Positions 47,046-56,163 of a DNA stretch of 64,000 nucleotides are shown here, piece by piece; position 1 is the stretch's first letter, and every line of letters starts with the position of its first letter. The stretch is taken from positions 1 through 64,000 of the forward strand of contig JAPLAU010000032.1 of the NCBI GenBank assembly GCA_026393115.1, given 5' to 3'. The translations under genes were made by a program, and so were the position numbers. This stretch comes from Actinomycetota bacterium (GTDB lineage Bacteria; Actinomycetota; Actinomycetes; S36-B12; CAIYMF01). Below the pieces are notes generated by a model. That model did no database searches and had not been told where the DNA came from. It saw only the letters and a program-made list of their open reading frames with translations.

Positions 47046-47783
47046 GTGCCACCCACCCGACGTGCCAGTGCGCCTCCGACGCCGAAGGATCGTCCCGAGA
47101 CGGCGCTGGTGCGGCGTGCCCGCAAGATGGTGCGGATCTTGAGTGACACCTACCCGGATGCCCAATGCGAACTCGACTTCAGTACGCCGTTCGAGCTTCT
47201 CGCCGCCACTGTCATGAGTGCTCAAACCACAGACAGGCGAGTCAATGCGGTGACACCCGCTCTGTTTGCGGCGTACCCGGATGCCCGAGCCCTCGCCGCC
47301 GCCGACCGCGACGAGCTCGAAGTGATGATCAAGACCACCGGCTTCTTCCGAGCCAAGACCAACTCGTTGCTGGCGTTATCGCAGGGTCTGTGTGATCGGT
47401 TCGGGGGTGAGGTCCCTGATCGGATGGAGGACCTTGTCACCCTTCCCGGAGTCGGTCGCAAGACTGCAAATGTGGTGCTCGGCGATGCGTTCGGAGTTCC
47501 TGGCATCACGGTCGACACCCATGTGGCACGCCTTTCGCGCCGGTTCGGCTGGACTGATCAGACCGATCCTGACCGCATTGAGCGCTCCATCGCGGCCCTG
47601 ATTCCGCGGGCGGACTGGACGCACATGTCGCATGTGGTGATTTGGCACGGCCGGCGCTGCTGCCACGCGAAGAAGCCGGCCTGTGGCGCCTGCCCGCTGG
47701 CGAGTCTGTGCCCCTCCTTTGGTGAAGGGCCCACCGATCCGTCCGTGGCTGCTGCGCTACTTCGTACGGAGGGGCCGGCATGA
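47046..47783 (+). CDS. nth: Endonuclease III
   Basis: A 245-residue DNA glycosylase/AP lyase for oxidised pyrimidines. The helix-hairpin-helix with catalytic Lys is [12 protein letters not shown], the catalytic Asp is in [15 protein letters not shown], and the [4Fe-4S] cysteines are C-x6-C-x2-C-x5-C ([17 protein letters not shown]). GTG 47046 with GAGAGG upstream is chosen; the open frame extends farther without similarity. It overlaps the CoA NUDIX gene by 4 nt (ATGA), the mycobacterial order. Confidence 0.94.
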   Translation: MPPTRRASAPPTPKDRPETALVRRARKMVRILSDTYPDAQCELDFSTPFELLAATVMSAQTTDRRVNAVTPALFAAYPDARALAAADRDELEVMIKTTGFFRAKTNSLLALSQGLCDRFGGEVPDRMEDLVTLPGVGRKTANVVLGDAFGVPGITVDTHVARLSRRFGWTDQTDPDRIERSIAALIPRADWTHMSHVVIWHGRRCCHAKKPACGACPLASLCPSFGEGPTDPSVAAALLRTEGPA

Positions 47784-48415
47784 GCATTCCGCAGTGGTTG
47801 GTGCCGCTCGTCGAGTTGTCCAAAACCCTCGAGCCTGAGCAACTCTCGCGTTTTGTGCCACCCGACGACCATGACGGTCGTGAAGGCGCGGTGCTGATCT
47901 TGTTTGGTGAGGGCGAACACGGTCGCGACTTGCTCATCATCGAGCGCGCCCACGACATGCGCTCGCACGCTGGTCAGCCAGCGTTTCCCGGTGGTGCGAT
48001 CGATCCCGGAGATGATGGACCCACGGGGGCAGCTCTGCGCGAAGCTGCCGAGGAAACCGGACTCGACCCAACCGGAGTTGACGTGCTCGCCACTTTTCCG
48101 GCCCTCTGGCTACCGCCGTCAAATTTTGCGGTGACACCGGTTCTCGGTTGGTGGCGCGAGTCTTCACCGGTGCGGGCTGCAGACCCACGGGAGGTGGCCT
48201 CGGTGGCACGCGTTCCGGTCGCAGATTTCGTAAATCCTGCCAATCGAGTCACGGTGCGCCATCCCTCCGGCTTCCTCGGCCCGGGATTCCACGTGGCGGG
48301 GTTGATGGTGTGGGGATTCACCGGTGGCTTGATCGCACGTATTCTCGACCTCGCTGGGTGGGAAGAGCCGTGGGACCGTGATCGCATCTTCGATCTTCAA
48401 GTGGGTCTGGATTAG
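47780..48415 (+). CDS. NUDIX hydrolase, CoA pyrophosphatase type
   Basis: A 211-residue protein with the NUDIX box [20 protein letters not shown] continuing EETGLD, preceded by [12 protein letters not shown], the CoA-diphosphatase signature (Rv3672c counterpart). It would hydrolyse CoA or related nucleotide diphosphates. It is coupled to nth by an ATGA overlap. Its stop overlaps the convergent alpha/beta hydrolase gene by 4 nt. Confidence 0.87.
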   Translation: MSIPQWLVPLVELSKTLEPEQLSRFVPPDDHDGREGAVLILFGEGEHGRDLLIIERAHDMRSHAGQPAFPGGAIDPGDDGPTGAALREAAEETGLDPTGVDVLATFPALWLPPSNFAVTPVLGWWRESSPVRAADPREVASVARVPVADFVNPANRVTVRHPSGFLGPGFHVAGLMVWGFTGGLIARILDLAGWEEPWDRDRIFDLQVGLD

Positions 48416-49344
48416 CGCGAGTTGGGCAATCCGTTGAGCCACGCGATCAGTGCGCCGTTAAAGGCCTCGGGCGCTTCTTCGTTGACGTAGTGCCCCGTGT
48501 CGAGCCAACTCTCGGTGTACTCGCCTGCGACGAAGTCGGCTGACCCTGCAACGCTGGTGGGCAGGATCGACGGATCGTTCCTGCCGTGGATTTGCAGCAC
48601 CGGATGAGGAATCGGATCTTGAGTGGCACTGGAGAATGTCCGCCCGTCACCGCGCGGAATCGAGCGGATCGCCCAGCGGTGGTACTCGAGTGCGCAGTGC
48701 GACGCTGCGGGCTCGAGCATCGCGGCGCGGAAGCGAGACTCGGTGGTGGCGTCGAGCCAGTGCGAATCGACCGACCGATCGCGCAGGATGTTAGCCACCC
48801 GCTGGGCCCCATTCTCGGCCAGCCGCCGCTCGGGGATCAGCGGAATCTGATAGCCGATGATGTAGCGGGCCGCGGCGCGCTGACGGCGATCGTGCACCAT
48901 CGCCTCGCGTAGCCGCTTGGGGTGTGGCATCGAGACGGGTGCGATCGCTCGCGTGACCGTGGGATGCACGCTGGCGAGAGTCCAGGCGAGTAGCCCACCC
49001 CATCCGTGACCCACGATGACTGCATCGCGCTTGCCCAGTGAACGAACGACTCCGACGACATCGGCCGCCAAACTCAGCGGGTCATAGCCGTGCGGGGTCT
49101 TGTCGCTACCGCCGTAGCCGCGCATGTCCATGGCAACGGCATGGAAGCCCACCTCGGCGAGCGCTGGCAGGGTTCGTCGCCACGTGTACCAGTAGGTCGG
49201 AAAGCCGTGCAGGAGAAGCACGAGAGGCCCCTCGCCCATTTCGACGAGGTGGAATCTGGCTCCGTTCGCGGGAACCGTGCGATGCGTCCAAGGTCCCAGC
49301 GCGTTGATCGCGTCGTCGGGATCGGGTAGGTCGGCCAGATTCAC
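48412..49344 (-). CDS. Alpha/beta hydrolase, epoxide-hydrolase-like, nucleophile missing
   Basis: A 310-residue alpha/beta hydrolase with the oxyanion segment LLHGFPTYWYTWR, an elbow VGHGWGGLLAW, an acid in HGRNDPS and a His in DTGHYVNEE. In epoxide hydrolases the elbow reads GHDWGG with Asp as nucleophile; here that position is Gly, so the classical mechanism is not available. The position is that of mycobacterial ephE (Rv3670). Either the subfamily uses another residue or the protein is not a hydrolase. The start overlaps the downstream Holin-X stop region by 4 nt. Confidence 0.8.
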   Translation of the reverse strand: MNLADLPDPDDAINALGPWTHRTVPANGARFHLVEMGEGPLVLLLHGFPTYWYTWRRTLPALAEVGFHAVAMDMRGYGGSDKTPHGYDPLSLAADVVGVVRSLGKRDAVIVGHGWGGLLAWTLASVHPTVTRAIAPVSMPHPKRLREAMVHDRRQRAAARYIIGYQIPLIPERRLAENGAQRVANILRDRSVDSHWLDATTESRFRAAMLEPAASHCALEYHRWAIRSIPRGDGRTFSSATQDPIPHPVLQIHGRNDPSILPTSVAGSADFVAGEYTESWLDTGHYVNEEAPEAFNGALIAWLNGLPNSR

Positions 49345-49805
49345 CCGGCGGCGTGCTCCTTGCTCGACTTGAAGGGCAGAGCTGGCATGGTGGTGGCGGC
49401 GTCGATGACTCCTTGAGCCTCGCCTTGCAAGACCGTCTTGGTGGTCTCAAGCGAGGCAATCGAACGTTCGGGGCCCTTGATGTTCTCGAGTCGCTTCTTG
49501 CCGACGAGGCCAAGGATGGCGGCGAGGATGATGAGTACCACGGCCACGATCAGGAATGCGGCCCACGCGGGCAGTCCGGCAGCGATCATTCCTTCCGCCG
49601 CGGTGATGAGCAGGAAGATGAAGCCGAGGAATCCGAGAGTGCCTGCGGCTATCAGCATCGCTGACGAACCCATTGCTTGCTTGGCACTCGCACTGATCTC
49701 GACCTTGGTCAGCGCAATCTGATCGCGCACCAGCGTCTGCACATCGGTGGTTACTTGTGTAAAGAGCTGACCCAATGACGGATCTTTGTCTTGGGATGCG
49801 CCCAT
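49341..49805 (-). CDS. Actinobacterial Holin-X family membrane protein
   Basis: A 154-residue protein: a short charged N-terminus with an amphipathic helix (QLFTQVTTDVQTLVRDQIAL), two adjacent membrane segments (about residues 50-72 and 78-102), and a cytoplasmic tail. This is the Phage_holin_3_6/DUF1469 pattern conserved next to ephE in mycobacteria (Rv3669 position). Despite the name, members are chromosomal and not phage-linked. The gene overlaps the hydrolase gene. The 210-bp gap to nhaA holds no gene I can support. Confidence 0.78.
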   Translation of the reverse strand: MGASQDKDPSLGQLFTQVTTDVQTLVRDQIALTKVEISASAKQAMGSSAMLIAAGTLGFLGFIFLLITAAEGMIAAGLPAWAAFLIVAVVLIILAAILGLVGKKRLENIKGPERSIASLETTKTVLQGEAQGVIDAATTMPALPFKSSKEHAAG

Positions 49806-50015
49806 CGTTCCTCCCGGCGGTTCGGATCCGGATTCACCGGACGTGCGTCAGGCTACCCGTTCGCGCGAGTTACCGCTGCGCCGCCGGTGTATTTGGGCTA
49901 CTTCGACGGGTTTCTTCACCGTGTCACGAGCCACCTGCCATTCTTCCCGCGAGTCCATCAGTTACGCGTGCCATCTGCCCCTCATTCGCCGCGTACCTGA
50001 TGAACTCGCGGAAAT

Positions 50016-51275
50016 TTAGGCAGGGGTGGCGGCATCCTCGGCCGCGCTCAGAGCCGCGTAGTGCCGATTGCGCACGAGGATGGCGATGGCGGCGAGCACG
50101 GCCGAGAGGATCGACCCCGTGAGCACCGCCAATTTGGCTGAATCCAGCAGTTGGATGCTGGAAGTGAAGGCCAGCTCGGAGATCAGAAGCGACACGGTGA
50201 ATCCGATGCCGGCCAGTACTCCGACCGTGGCCACGTCAGCCCACGAGATATCCGAACTCAGGTGAGCTCGGGTGAAGCGAGCGGTGACCCAGGCGCCGAG
50301 TGTGACCCCGATGGGCTTTCCGACGACGAGCCCCACCATGATTCCAATCGCGATCGGCGAGGTCAGTTCTTGCCCGACATCAAGGCCGCGCAGGTCGATA
50401 CCAGCGGCGAAGAGTGCGAAGAGCGGCACGCAGATGGCCGCGGAAATCGGTTGCACCATGTGTTGAAGGCGCTCGGCAGGGGCTTCGACCTCGCCGGGAT
50501 CGGGCCGTACGCGCGTGAGCAGGCCCAGCGCCACGCCCGCGATGGTGGCGTGAATACCGCTCTCGTGCACACACAGCCACGTGCCGAAGGCCAGCGGCAG
50601 GTAGATCAATGGTGAGCGAACCCGGCGTCGCTGCAGATACCAGTAGGCGGTGAGGCAGCCGGCTGCGGCCACGAGCCACCAGGGAGCGATAGAGGCTGTG
50701 TAGAACAGGGCGATGACGACGATAGCCCCGAGGTCGTCGACGACCGCGAGAGTGAGCAGAAATGCTCTGAGGGCGACCGGAAGCTTGCGTCCGACAATGG
50801 CGAGGACCGCGAGTGCAAACGCAATGTCCGTTGCGGTCGGGATGGCCCAGCCCGTGAGCTGGCCAGTGTCGGACGCCATGTTGATGGCGAAGTAAATCAG
50901 AGCTGGCACGACCATGCCGCCTAGAGCGGCGGCCACGGGAACGATGGCCTGCGACCGGCGACTGAGACTTCCGAGCACGAATTCGTGACGTAGTTCTAGG
51001 CCGGCGACAAAGAAGAAAACGGCAAGTAAGCCGTCTGAGGTGAACTGACTGACGGTGAGGTGCAAGGGACCCCAAGGAAGGGACGCGTCTGACACCGTTG
51101 CGTAGGAGTCGCCCCATGCCGAGTTGGCCCAGATCATCGCTACGACAGCCGCACCGAGCAGGAGTAGACCGCCGAGGGTTTCGTCGCGCAAAATCTCAAG
51201 GGCTCGGACGCGTTCGTGCAGCGGCGGTGGCTCAAACAGCGCGTCGTCGCGACTCACGTTGTCGGAATTCACCAC
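50016..51275 (-). CDS. nhaA: Na+/H+ antiporter NhaA
   Basis: A 419-residue antiporter with about 12 membrane segments. Recognisable NhaA blocks are LLLGAAVVAMIWANS, FFVAGLELRHEFVLGSL, PTATDIAFALAVLAIVG and AVVDDLGAIVVIA, whose Asp pair binds Na+ and H+, and AGIGFTVSLLISELAF near the end. It extrudes Na+ at alkaline pH, helpful in saline or alkaline water. It is not in this block in M. tuberculosis; here it sits where the protease genes lie there. Confidence 0.93.
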   Translation of the reverse strand: MVNSDNVSRDDALFEPPPLHERVRALEILRDETLGGLLLLGAAVVAMIWANSAWGDSYATVSDASLPWGPLHLTVSQFTSDGLLAVFFFVAGLELRHEFVLGSLSRRSQAIVPVAAALGGMVVPALIYFAINMASDTGQLTGWAIPTATDIAFALAVLAIVGRKLPVALRAFLLTLAVVDDLGAIVVIALFYTASIAPWWLVAAAGCLTAYWYLQRRRVRSPLIYLPLAFGTWLCVHESGIHATIAGVALGLLTRVRPDPGEVEAPAERLQHMVQPISAAICVPLFALFAAGIDLRGLDVGQELTSPIAIGIMVGLVVGKPIGVTLGAWVTARFTRAHLSSDISWADVATVGVLAGIGFTVSLLISELAFTSSIQLLDSAKLAVLTGSILSAVLAAIAILVRNRHYAALSAAEDAATPA

Positions 51276-51305
51276 CGGCCCAGCCTAGGGGCCGTAGTCG
51301 TCGAA

Positions 51306-53339
51306 TCAGTCCTCAGACGAACCTGCTGCGAGTCCCTGTGAAATCGAGAGCATCACATTCGGGTCAGCCAAGGTCGTGGCGTCACCGATAACTCGATTCT
51401 CAGCGATGTCGCGTAGCAAGCGGCGCATGATCTTGCCCGAACGGGTTTTCGGAAGTTCAGCAACGGCAAGAATTTGCCTCGGTTTCGCGATAGCGCCGAT
51501 TTCGACGCCCACGTGGTTGCGCAGTTCGGCGAGTAACTCATCGCTTGTTTCGGTGCCCTCGATCAGAATCACAAAGGCGACGATTCCTTGGCCCGTTGTC
51601 GCATCGGCCGCGCCCACGACAGCTGCTTCAGCGACCGCAGGATGTGACACCAGCGCCGACTCCACCTCGGTCGTCGAGATGTTGTGCCCCGATACGAGCA
51701 TGACGTCGTCGACTCGGCCCATCAGCCAGATAGCGCCGTCTGCATCGAGTTTGGCGCCGTCGCCCGCGAAGTACTGGCCAGCAAAACGTGACCAGTAGGT
51801 CTCGACATAGCGATCAGGGTCACCCCAGATTCCGCGCAGCATCGACGGCCACGGTTCGGTGAGCGTGAGGTAGCCGCCGTGGCCGTTGCCAACCTCTTGG
51901 GCCTGATCGTCAACAATGGCGTAGGAGATTCCGGGAAGCCCGCGCATGGCGGACCCGGGCTTGCTCGCGGTAACGCCAGGTAGCGGGCTGATCATGATGG
52001 CGCCGGTTTCGGTCTGCCACCACGTGTCGACGATGGGGCAGCGATCGCCTCCAATGACCTTGCGGTACCACATCCACGCCTCCGGGTTGATGGGCTCACC
52101 CACGGAACCGAGGAGTCGCAGACTCGAAAGGTCGAAGCCGGCAGGGATCTCCTCGCCCCACTTCATGAAGGTGCGAATCGCGGTGGGGGCCGTGTAGAGA
52201 GTCGTGACGCCGTACTTCTCGATCAGTTCCCACCAGCGACCCTGATGCGGTGCATCGGGTGTGCCTTCGTACAACACCTGCGTCGCCCGATTCGACAGTG
52301 GCCCGTACACGATGTACGAGTGCCCGGTGACCCATCCGACGTCAGCCGTGCACCAGTACACGTCGGTGTCAGGCTTGAGGTCAAATACATTCCAATGGGT
52401 GTACGACACCTGCGTGAGATAGCCACCCGTGGTGTGCAGGATTCCCTTGGGCTTACCGGTGGTGCCTGACGTGTACAGGATGAAGAGCGGGTGCTCACTG
52501 TCGAAAGACTGAGCCTCATGCGTTTCGGGCTGGCTATCGACCAGATCGTGCCACCACACGTCGCGACTGTCGTTCCAGTCAACGTCTTGACCGGTGCGGC
52601 GCACGACGAGCACATTGCGCACGCTGGGTGAGTTGTCGGCAGCCTCGTCGACCGCCGCCTTGAGCAGCATCTGCGAACCGCGACGGTTTTGGCCATCGGC
52701 GGTGATGATGAGCGACGCTTGGGCATCTTCGATACGGGAGCGCAGCGCTTCGGCGGAGAAGCCCGCGAAGACGACGGAGTGCGGAGCTCCGATGCGGGCA
52801 CACGCGAGCATTGCGATGACGGCCTCGGGAATCATCGGAAGGTAGATCGCGACACGATCACCCGCCTGCACACCCAAAGATTCGAGGGCATTAGCGGCCT
52901 TACTCACTTCACGCAGTAGGTCGCTGTAGGTCAGAGTGCGGGTGTCGCCCGGTTCACCTTCAAAATGCAGAGCAATCTGGTCGCCGAAACCGTCGGCCAC
53001 ATGGCGGTCGACGCAGTTCACCGCAACGTTGAGTTTGCCGCCGGTGAACCACTTCGCGAAGGGCGCGTCCGACCAGTCGAGTACTCCCTCGAAGGGCGTA
53101 TCCCACTGCAGGCGACGAGCCTGCTCGGCCCAAAAACCCATGCGATCGTTCTCGGCCTCAGCGTAGAGAGAGGCGTGTGCATTCGCGCTGTCTGAGAACT
53201 CTTTCGAGGGCTCGAACGTCCGGCTCTCGTGCGAGAGGGGTTCAAGGGCGTCGTTTGTCACGTCGGTCCAATCATGGGTTAGGTGTTCGGTCAACGAGAT
53301 TCCTGCGGGTATGGGGTCGATTATTGACTGTACAGACAT
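51306..53339 (-). CDS. acs: Acetyl-CoA synthetase (AMP-forming)
   Basis: A 677-residue acyl-adenylate enzyme making acetyl-CoA from acetate, ATP and CoA. The P-loop is YTSGTTGKPKG, the A5 core WWQTETGAIMI, and the C-terminal catalytic Lys is in PKTRSGKIMRR (the Lys acetylated in regulated enzymes). The N-terminus is about 20 residues longer than common. It is followed by nhaA 30 nt downstream and is divergent from the polysaccharide deacetylase-like gene across 179 bp in which I see no clear Crp site. Confidence 0.94.
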   Translation of the reverse strand: MSVQSIIDPIPAGISLTEHLTHDWTDVTNDALEPLSHESRTFEPSKEFSDSANAHASLYAEAENDRMGFWAEQARRLQWDTPFEGVLDWSDAPFAKWFTGGKLNVAVNCVDRHVADGFGDQIALHFEGEPGDTRTLTYSDLLREVSKAANALESLGVQAGDRVAIYLPMIPEAVIAMLACARIGAPHSVVFAGFSAEALRSRIEDAQASLIITADGQNRRGSQMLLKAAVDEAADNSPSVRNVLVVRRTGQDVDWNDSRDVWWHDLVDSQPETHEAQSFDSEHPLFILYTSGTTGKPKGILHTTGGYLTQVSYTHWNVFDLKPDTDVYWCTADVGWVTGHSYIVYGPLSNRATQVLYEGTPDAPHQGRWWELIEKYGVTTLYTAPTAIRTFMKWGEEIPAGFDLSSLRLLGSVGEPINPEAWMWYRKVIGGDRCPIVDTWWQTETGAIMISPLPGVTASKPGSAMRGLPGISYAIVDDQAQEVGNGHGGYLTLTEPWPSMLRGIWGDPDRYVETYWSRFAGQYFAGDGAKLDADGAIWLMGRVDDVMLVSGHNISTTEVESALVSHPAVAEAAVVGAADATTGQGIVAFVILIEGTETSDELLAELRNHVGVEIGAIAKPRQILAVAELPKTRSGKIMRRLLRDIAENRVIGDATTLADPNVMLSISQGLAAGSSED

Positions 53340-53518
53340 ACGCGGGGGTCAGATGCCCCACTTTGACATGCCGAATTGCGGACAACCTCAGCGAACACTG
53401 GGGTCGGTCGGTTCGAAGGACGGGAACCCACGGGTATCCTTGAAACGTCCCTCTGACAAGACCGGCCGTCCGGCTGGCGCTCCGTGCCCACGAGGCCCGA
53501 CCCCCAGGAGACGAGACC

Positions 53519-54730
53519 GTGCGCCTGCGCGTTGTGGCTCCCATCCTGCTCGCCATCGCTGCGGTCATTGGATTGGTATTCGGGGCGGTGCTTCCCGGTA
53601 GGTCGAGTGGCAATCCTTCAGCGTCGTCATCGGCGGGCGGAACCGACGGCGCCACTCCAGGTTCCAGCGACGCCCCGACGGGCGATGCGGGGGCAAACAA
53701 CGGCAGCGTGGCCGATACCAATGCACCGCAGCCCGAATTCAAAGTCACCAAACTCAAGCCGGGTGAAAAGGCGCCACAATTCGTGGTGGTGTCGTTCGAC
53801 GGCGCGTGCAAGAACGACCTGTTCAAGCACTACCTCGAATTGGCCAAGAAGAACGACGCGCGATTCACCTTCTTCCTGTCGGGCCTGTGTATCGTGCCCG
53901 ACGCCAAGCGCTTCTCGTATCACCCGCCTCTCAAGCCTGCGGGATCGTCGGCGATTGGCTTCGGTGAGAAAACGTTCATTCCCGATCGCATCCGCAACAT
54001 GACGGTGGCCTACAACAGCGGGCATGAAATCGGCACACACGCGCTGGGTCACTTCTGTGGCAAGGGTGGTGTGGGCGACTGGACCGCTGACGACTGGACT
54101 AGTGAGCTCACACAGTTCAACAAGTTCGTCGACAACTGGCGCACTAACCTGCCCGAGTCGTTGTCGAAGGGGCTGAGCGCGTTGCCGTTCAACTCCTCCG
54201 TTGTTGAGGGTATTCGCACGCCCTGCCTCGAAGGTAAGCGCAGCGAGATGCTGCCCGTGTTCAAGAAGTTCGGCTACAAGTACAACGCGTCGAACGACGG
54301 TGAACTTGCCTGGCCTAAGAAGGACAAGTACGGCCTGTGGGAATTTCCGCTGCAGAACATCAAGGTGGTCGGCTACGGCAAGCGCATGAACTTGTCGATG
54401 GACTACAACTTCCTGTGCACTCAAAACAACTGCAGTTACAAGGCATCGCAAGCCACCAGTGACAAGATCGAAACGTCAACGAAGGAGTCGTTTGATCTGG
54501 CGCTCAAGTCGGTGTGCACCGGTAACCGCGCACCGCTATTCATCGGTAACCACTTCAACACCTGGGTCAACGGTGCCTACAAGAATGCGCTGACCCAGTT
54601 TGTGAATGGTGCCAAGGATGTATGTCCCGATGTGCAGTTCATCTCCAACGCCGACCTGGTGAAATGGATGGAAGCTCAGGACCCCGCGGTGCTTGAGCGC
54701 CTGCGCGCACGCGGCTCACAGTCCGAGTGA
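53519..54730 (+). CDS. Secreted polysaccharide deacetylase-like (CE4/NodB fold) protein
   Basis: A 403-residue protein with a signal or anchor segment (residues 6-26) and a Ser/Gly/Ala-rich linker. The catalytic domain begins FVVVSFDGACKND (motif 1, the usual TFDDG altered). The metal ligands are in GHEIGTHALGHF (motif 2, H-x3-H), followed by IRTPCLEG (motif 3, R-x-P). It resembles extracellular chitin deacetylase-like proteins of this fold. It probably acts on a wall or environmental polysaccharide. The start is GTG 53519 with AGGAG 10 nt upstream. The Fic-like gene follows immediately. Confidence 0.75.
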   Translation: MRLRVVAPILLAIAAVIGLVFGAVLPGRSSGNPSASSSAGGTDGATPGSSDAPTGDAGANNGSVADTNAPQPEFKVTKLKPGEKAPQFVVVSFDGACKNDLFKHYLELAKKNDARFTFFLSGLCIVPDAKRFSYHPPLKPAGSSAIGFGEKTFIPDRIRNMTVAYNSGHEIGTHALGHFCGKGGVGDWTADDWTSELTQFNKFVDNWRTNLPESLSKGLSALPFNSSVVEGIRTPCLEGKRSEMLPVFKKFGYKYNASNDGELAWPKKDKYGLWEFPLQNIKVVGYGKRMNLSMDYNFLCTQNNCSYKASQATSDKIETSTKESFDLALKSVCTGNRAPLFIGNHFNTWVNGAYKNALTQFVNGAKDVCPDVQFISNADLVKWMEAQDPAVLERLRARGSQSE

Positions 54731-54731
54731 T

Positions 54732-55517
54732 GTGCGGGTGAAAGACCCGCTGGCCTTGTTGGCCACCCTTCCCGGTGTTCCCGAGGCGTTGGCCGCTGCC
54801 ACCGCTTCCGTTGATGCCGTGATGTGGGACCGCGCGCTTCGTCCGCTCGGTGCCGAACTTACTGCCGAGTCGGTGGTGAGAGGCGCGCGTGATTCAGCCG
54901 CGTTGGAGGGCGTGGAGGTTCCGCTCGATGGGGTGCGCGATGGCGTTGCCCTCGACGGTTCACCCATGGGAAATGCAGTCGGTGCCGCATTCCGGGTGAC
55001 CTCGGAGGTTCCATTGTTGGTGCACACCATTGCGGTGGCACCCGCGCAAGCCTTTGCGCGGTTAGCGTCACTGGCAGGAGCTGACTTCAGCGACGATGAG
55101 CGGCTCGGCCGTCCACGTTCAGATCTGGTGGCTGACGACCCGCTGCGGCTCGGCCCGCTTCCGCCTCCCGGTGAACTCGCCGCGCGGCTTGACACGCTCG
55201 TACGCATCCTGGTGGCGCCCACGGAGGCGCCGGCATTGGTGGTGGCAGCGGTGGCGCACGGCGAGTTGTTGGCGCTGCGTCCGTTTGCCTGGGGCAGCGG
55301 GTTGGTGGCGCGCGCGGTGTTCCGACTCATTCTTGGATCGCGAGGGCTCGACCCTCATCTGGTGATCGTGCCGGAAGCGGGGCTGCTCGGCGCAGGTCGG
55401 GTGGCCTACGTGGGAGCTGCGCGCGGGTTTATGTCAGGAACACCGGACGGTCTCGCGGCGTGGATTGATCTGAATTGCCGGGCGGTTTCCGAGGGTGCCC
55501 GCGCAGCAGTTCGGTGA
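54732..55517 (+). CDS. Degenerate Fic-fold protein
   Basis: A 261-residue protein starting at GTG 54732, one base after the previous stop. It keeps an inhibitory-helix motif (S55-x3-E59-G60, SAALEG), as in class II Fic AMP-transferases. The active-site loop, normally HPF-x-[DE]-GNG-R-x2-R, reads RPFAWGSGLVAR (residues 183-194): His, acidic, Asn and first Arg are replaced while PF, the glycines and last Arg remain. AMPylation is therefore unlikely. A conserved hypothetical stands in the same place next to the HAD gene in mycobacteria (Rv3662c). The role is unknown. Confidence 0.65.
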   Translation: MRVKDPLALLATLPGVPEALAAATASVDAVMWDRALRPLGAELTAESVVRGARDSAALEGVEVPLDGVRDGVALDGSPMGNAVGAAFRVTSEVPLLVHTIAVAPAQAFARLASLAGADFSDDERLGRPRSDLVADDPLRLGPLPPPGELAARLDTLVRILVAPTEAPALVVAAVAHGELLALRPFAWGSGLVARAVFRLILGSRGLDPHLVIVPEAGLLGAGRVAYVGAARGFMSGTPDGLAAWIDLNCRAVSEGARAAVR

Positions 55518-55524
55518 GTGGTCG

Positions 55525-56163
55525 TTAGCTCGACGGCGTGCTATCGGGTGTGAGTGGCGAGCACGCGCTGCCGACGAGGGTCGACCAGCCTGAGGACACG
55601 TCGCCGAGCGGAACCTCCAACGGCAGTGGTGTTGGGCTTGAGTCGGAGGTGATCAGCAGCGAGAGGCGAGCAGAGTGTGGATCGTTCGCGGCACTCGGGC
55701 ATTCCAAGGTTGAGGTGACGATTCCAACCGAACTGCTGTTGGCCAGAATCGGCGGAATGTTATGCGCGTTGGATGAGGCGATGCCTGGACCGACGATGCC
55801 TGAGACCTGGCCGACCGTCCCAGAAGGTGCGGTGAGAGTGATCTTGATTTCGAGTACCACGGTGGCTGCGCTGGTGGCGGCATTCTCGCCGAGGCGCTTG
55901 CGTTGGGTGACGACTCCGCCCATGCCAGTGCCTTGGATACCGATCGACACGGAATCGAGAACCGACGGAACGTGAGGTACCGGTCTGGATTGCCACCATT
56001 GCACCGCGAGCGCGGCACTCGCGAGGACAACCGCGACCGCGATCAGGGCGGTGAGTGCGGGGTGAGTAGTGGCCCAGGTTGCTGCGCGCTGTGAGACGGT
56101 GGGGCTGTCGTCGCCGAGGGTTTCGAACCGGTCGAGGTGAGGCGGTTCGTCGGGAAGCGTCAT
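55525..56163 (-). CDS. Single-pass membrane protein of unknown function
   Basis: A 212-residue protein: a cytoplasmic N-terminus of about 35 residues, one membrane segment (about residues 36-56, LIAVAVVLASAALAV), then an extracytoplasmic beta-rich domain ending in a Ser/Thr/Pro tail. I recognise no family. It overlaps the HAD gene by 4 nt and is cotranscribed with it. Two Cys in the outer domain could form a disulfide. Confidence 0.65.
   Translation of the reverse strand: MTLPDEPPHLDRFETLGDDSPTVSQRAATWATTHPALTALIAVAVVLASAALAVQWWQSRPVPHVPSVLDSVSIGIQGTGMGGVVTQRKRLGENAATSAATVVLEIKITLTAPSGTVGQVSGIVGPGIASSNAHNIPPILANSSSVGIVTSTLECPSAANDPHSARLSLLITSDSSPTPLPLEVPLGDVSSGWSTLVGSACSPLTPDSTPSS

Noticed and set aside
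49341-49805. Prophage holin gene
   Set aside because: Although the family is named holin, it is a chromosomal actinobacterial membrane protein in a conserved block and no phage genes are near.
49791-50000. 69-codon open frame in the gap between the Holin-X and nhaA genes
   Set aside because: No ribosome site, no recognisable domain, unusual composition; more likely non-coding promoter DNA.
53340-53518. Crp site in the acs divergent promoter region
   Set aside because: No sequence close to TGTGA-N6-TCACA found; CTGTACAG lies inside the acs 5' codons and is too short.
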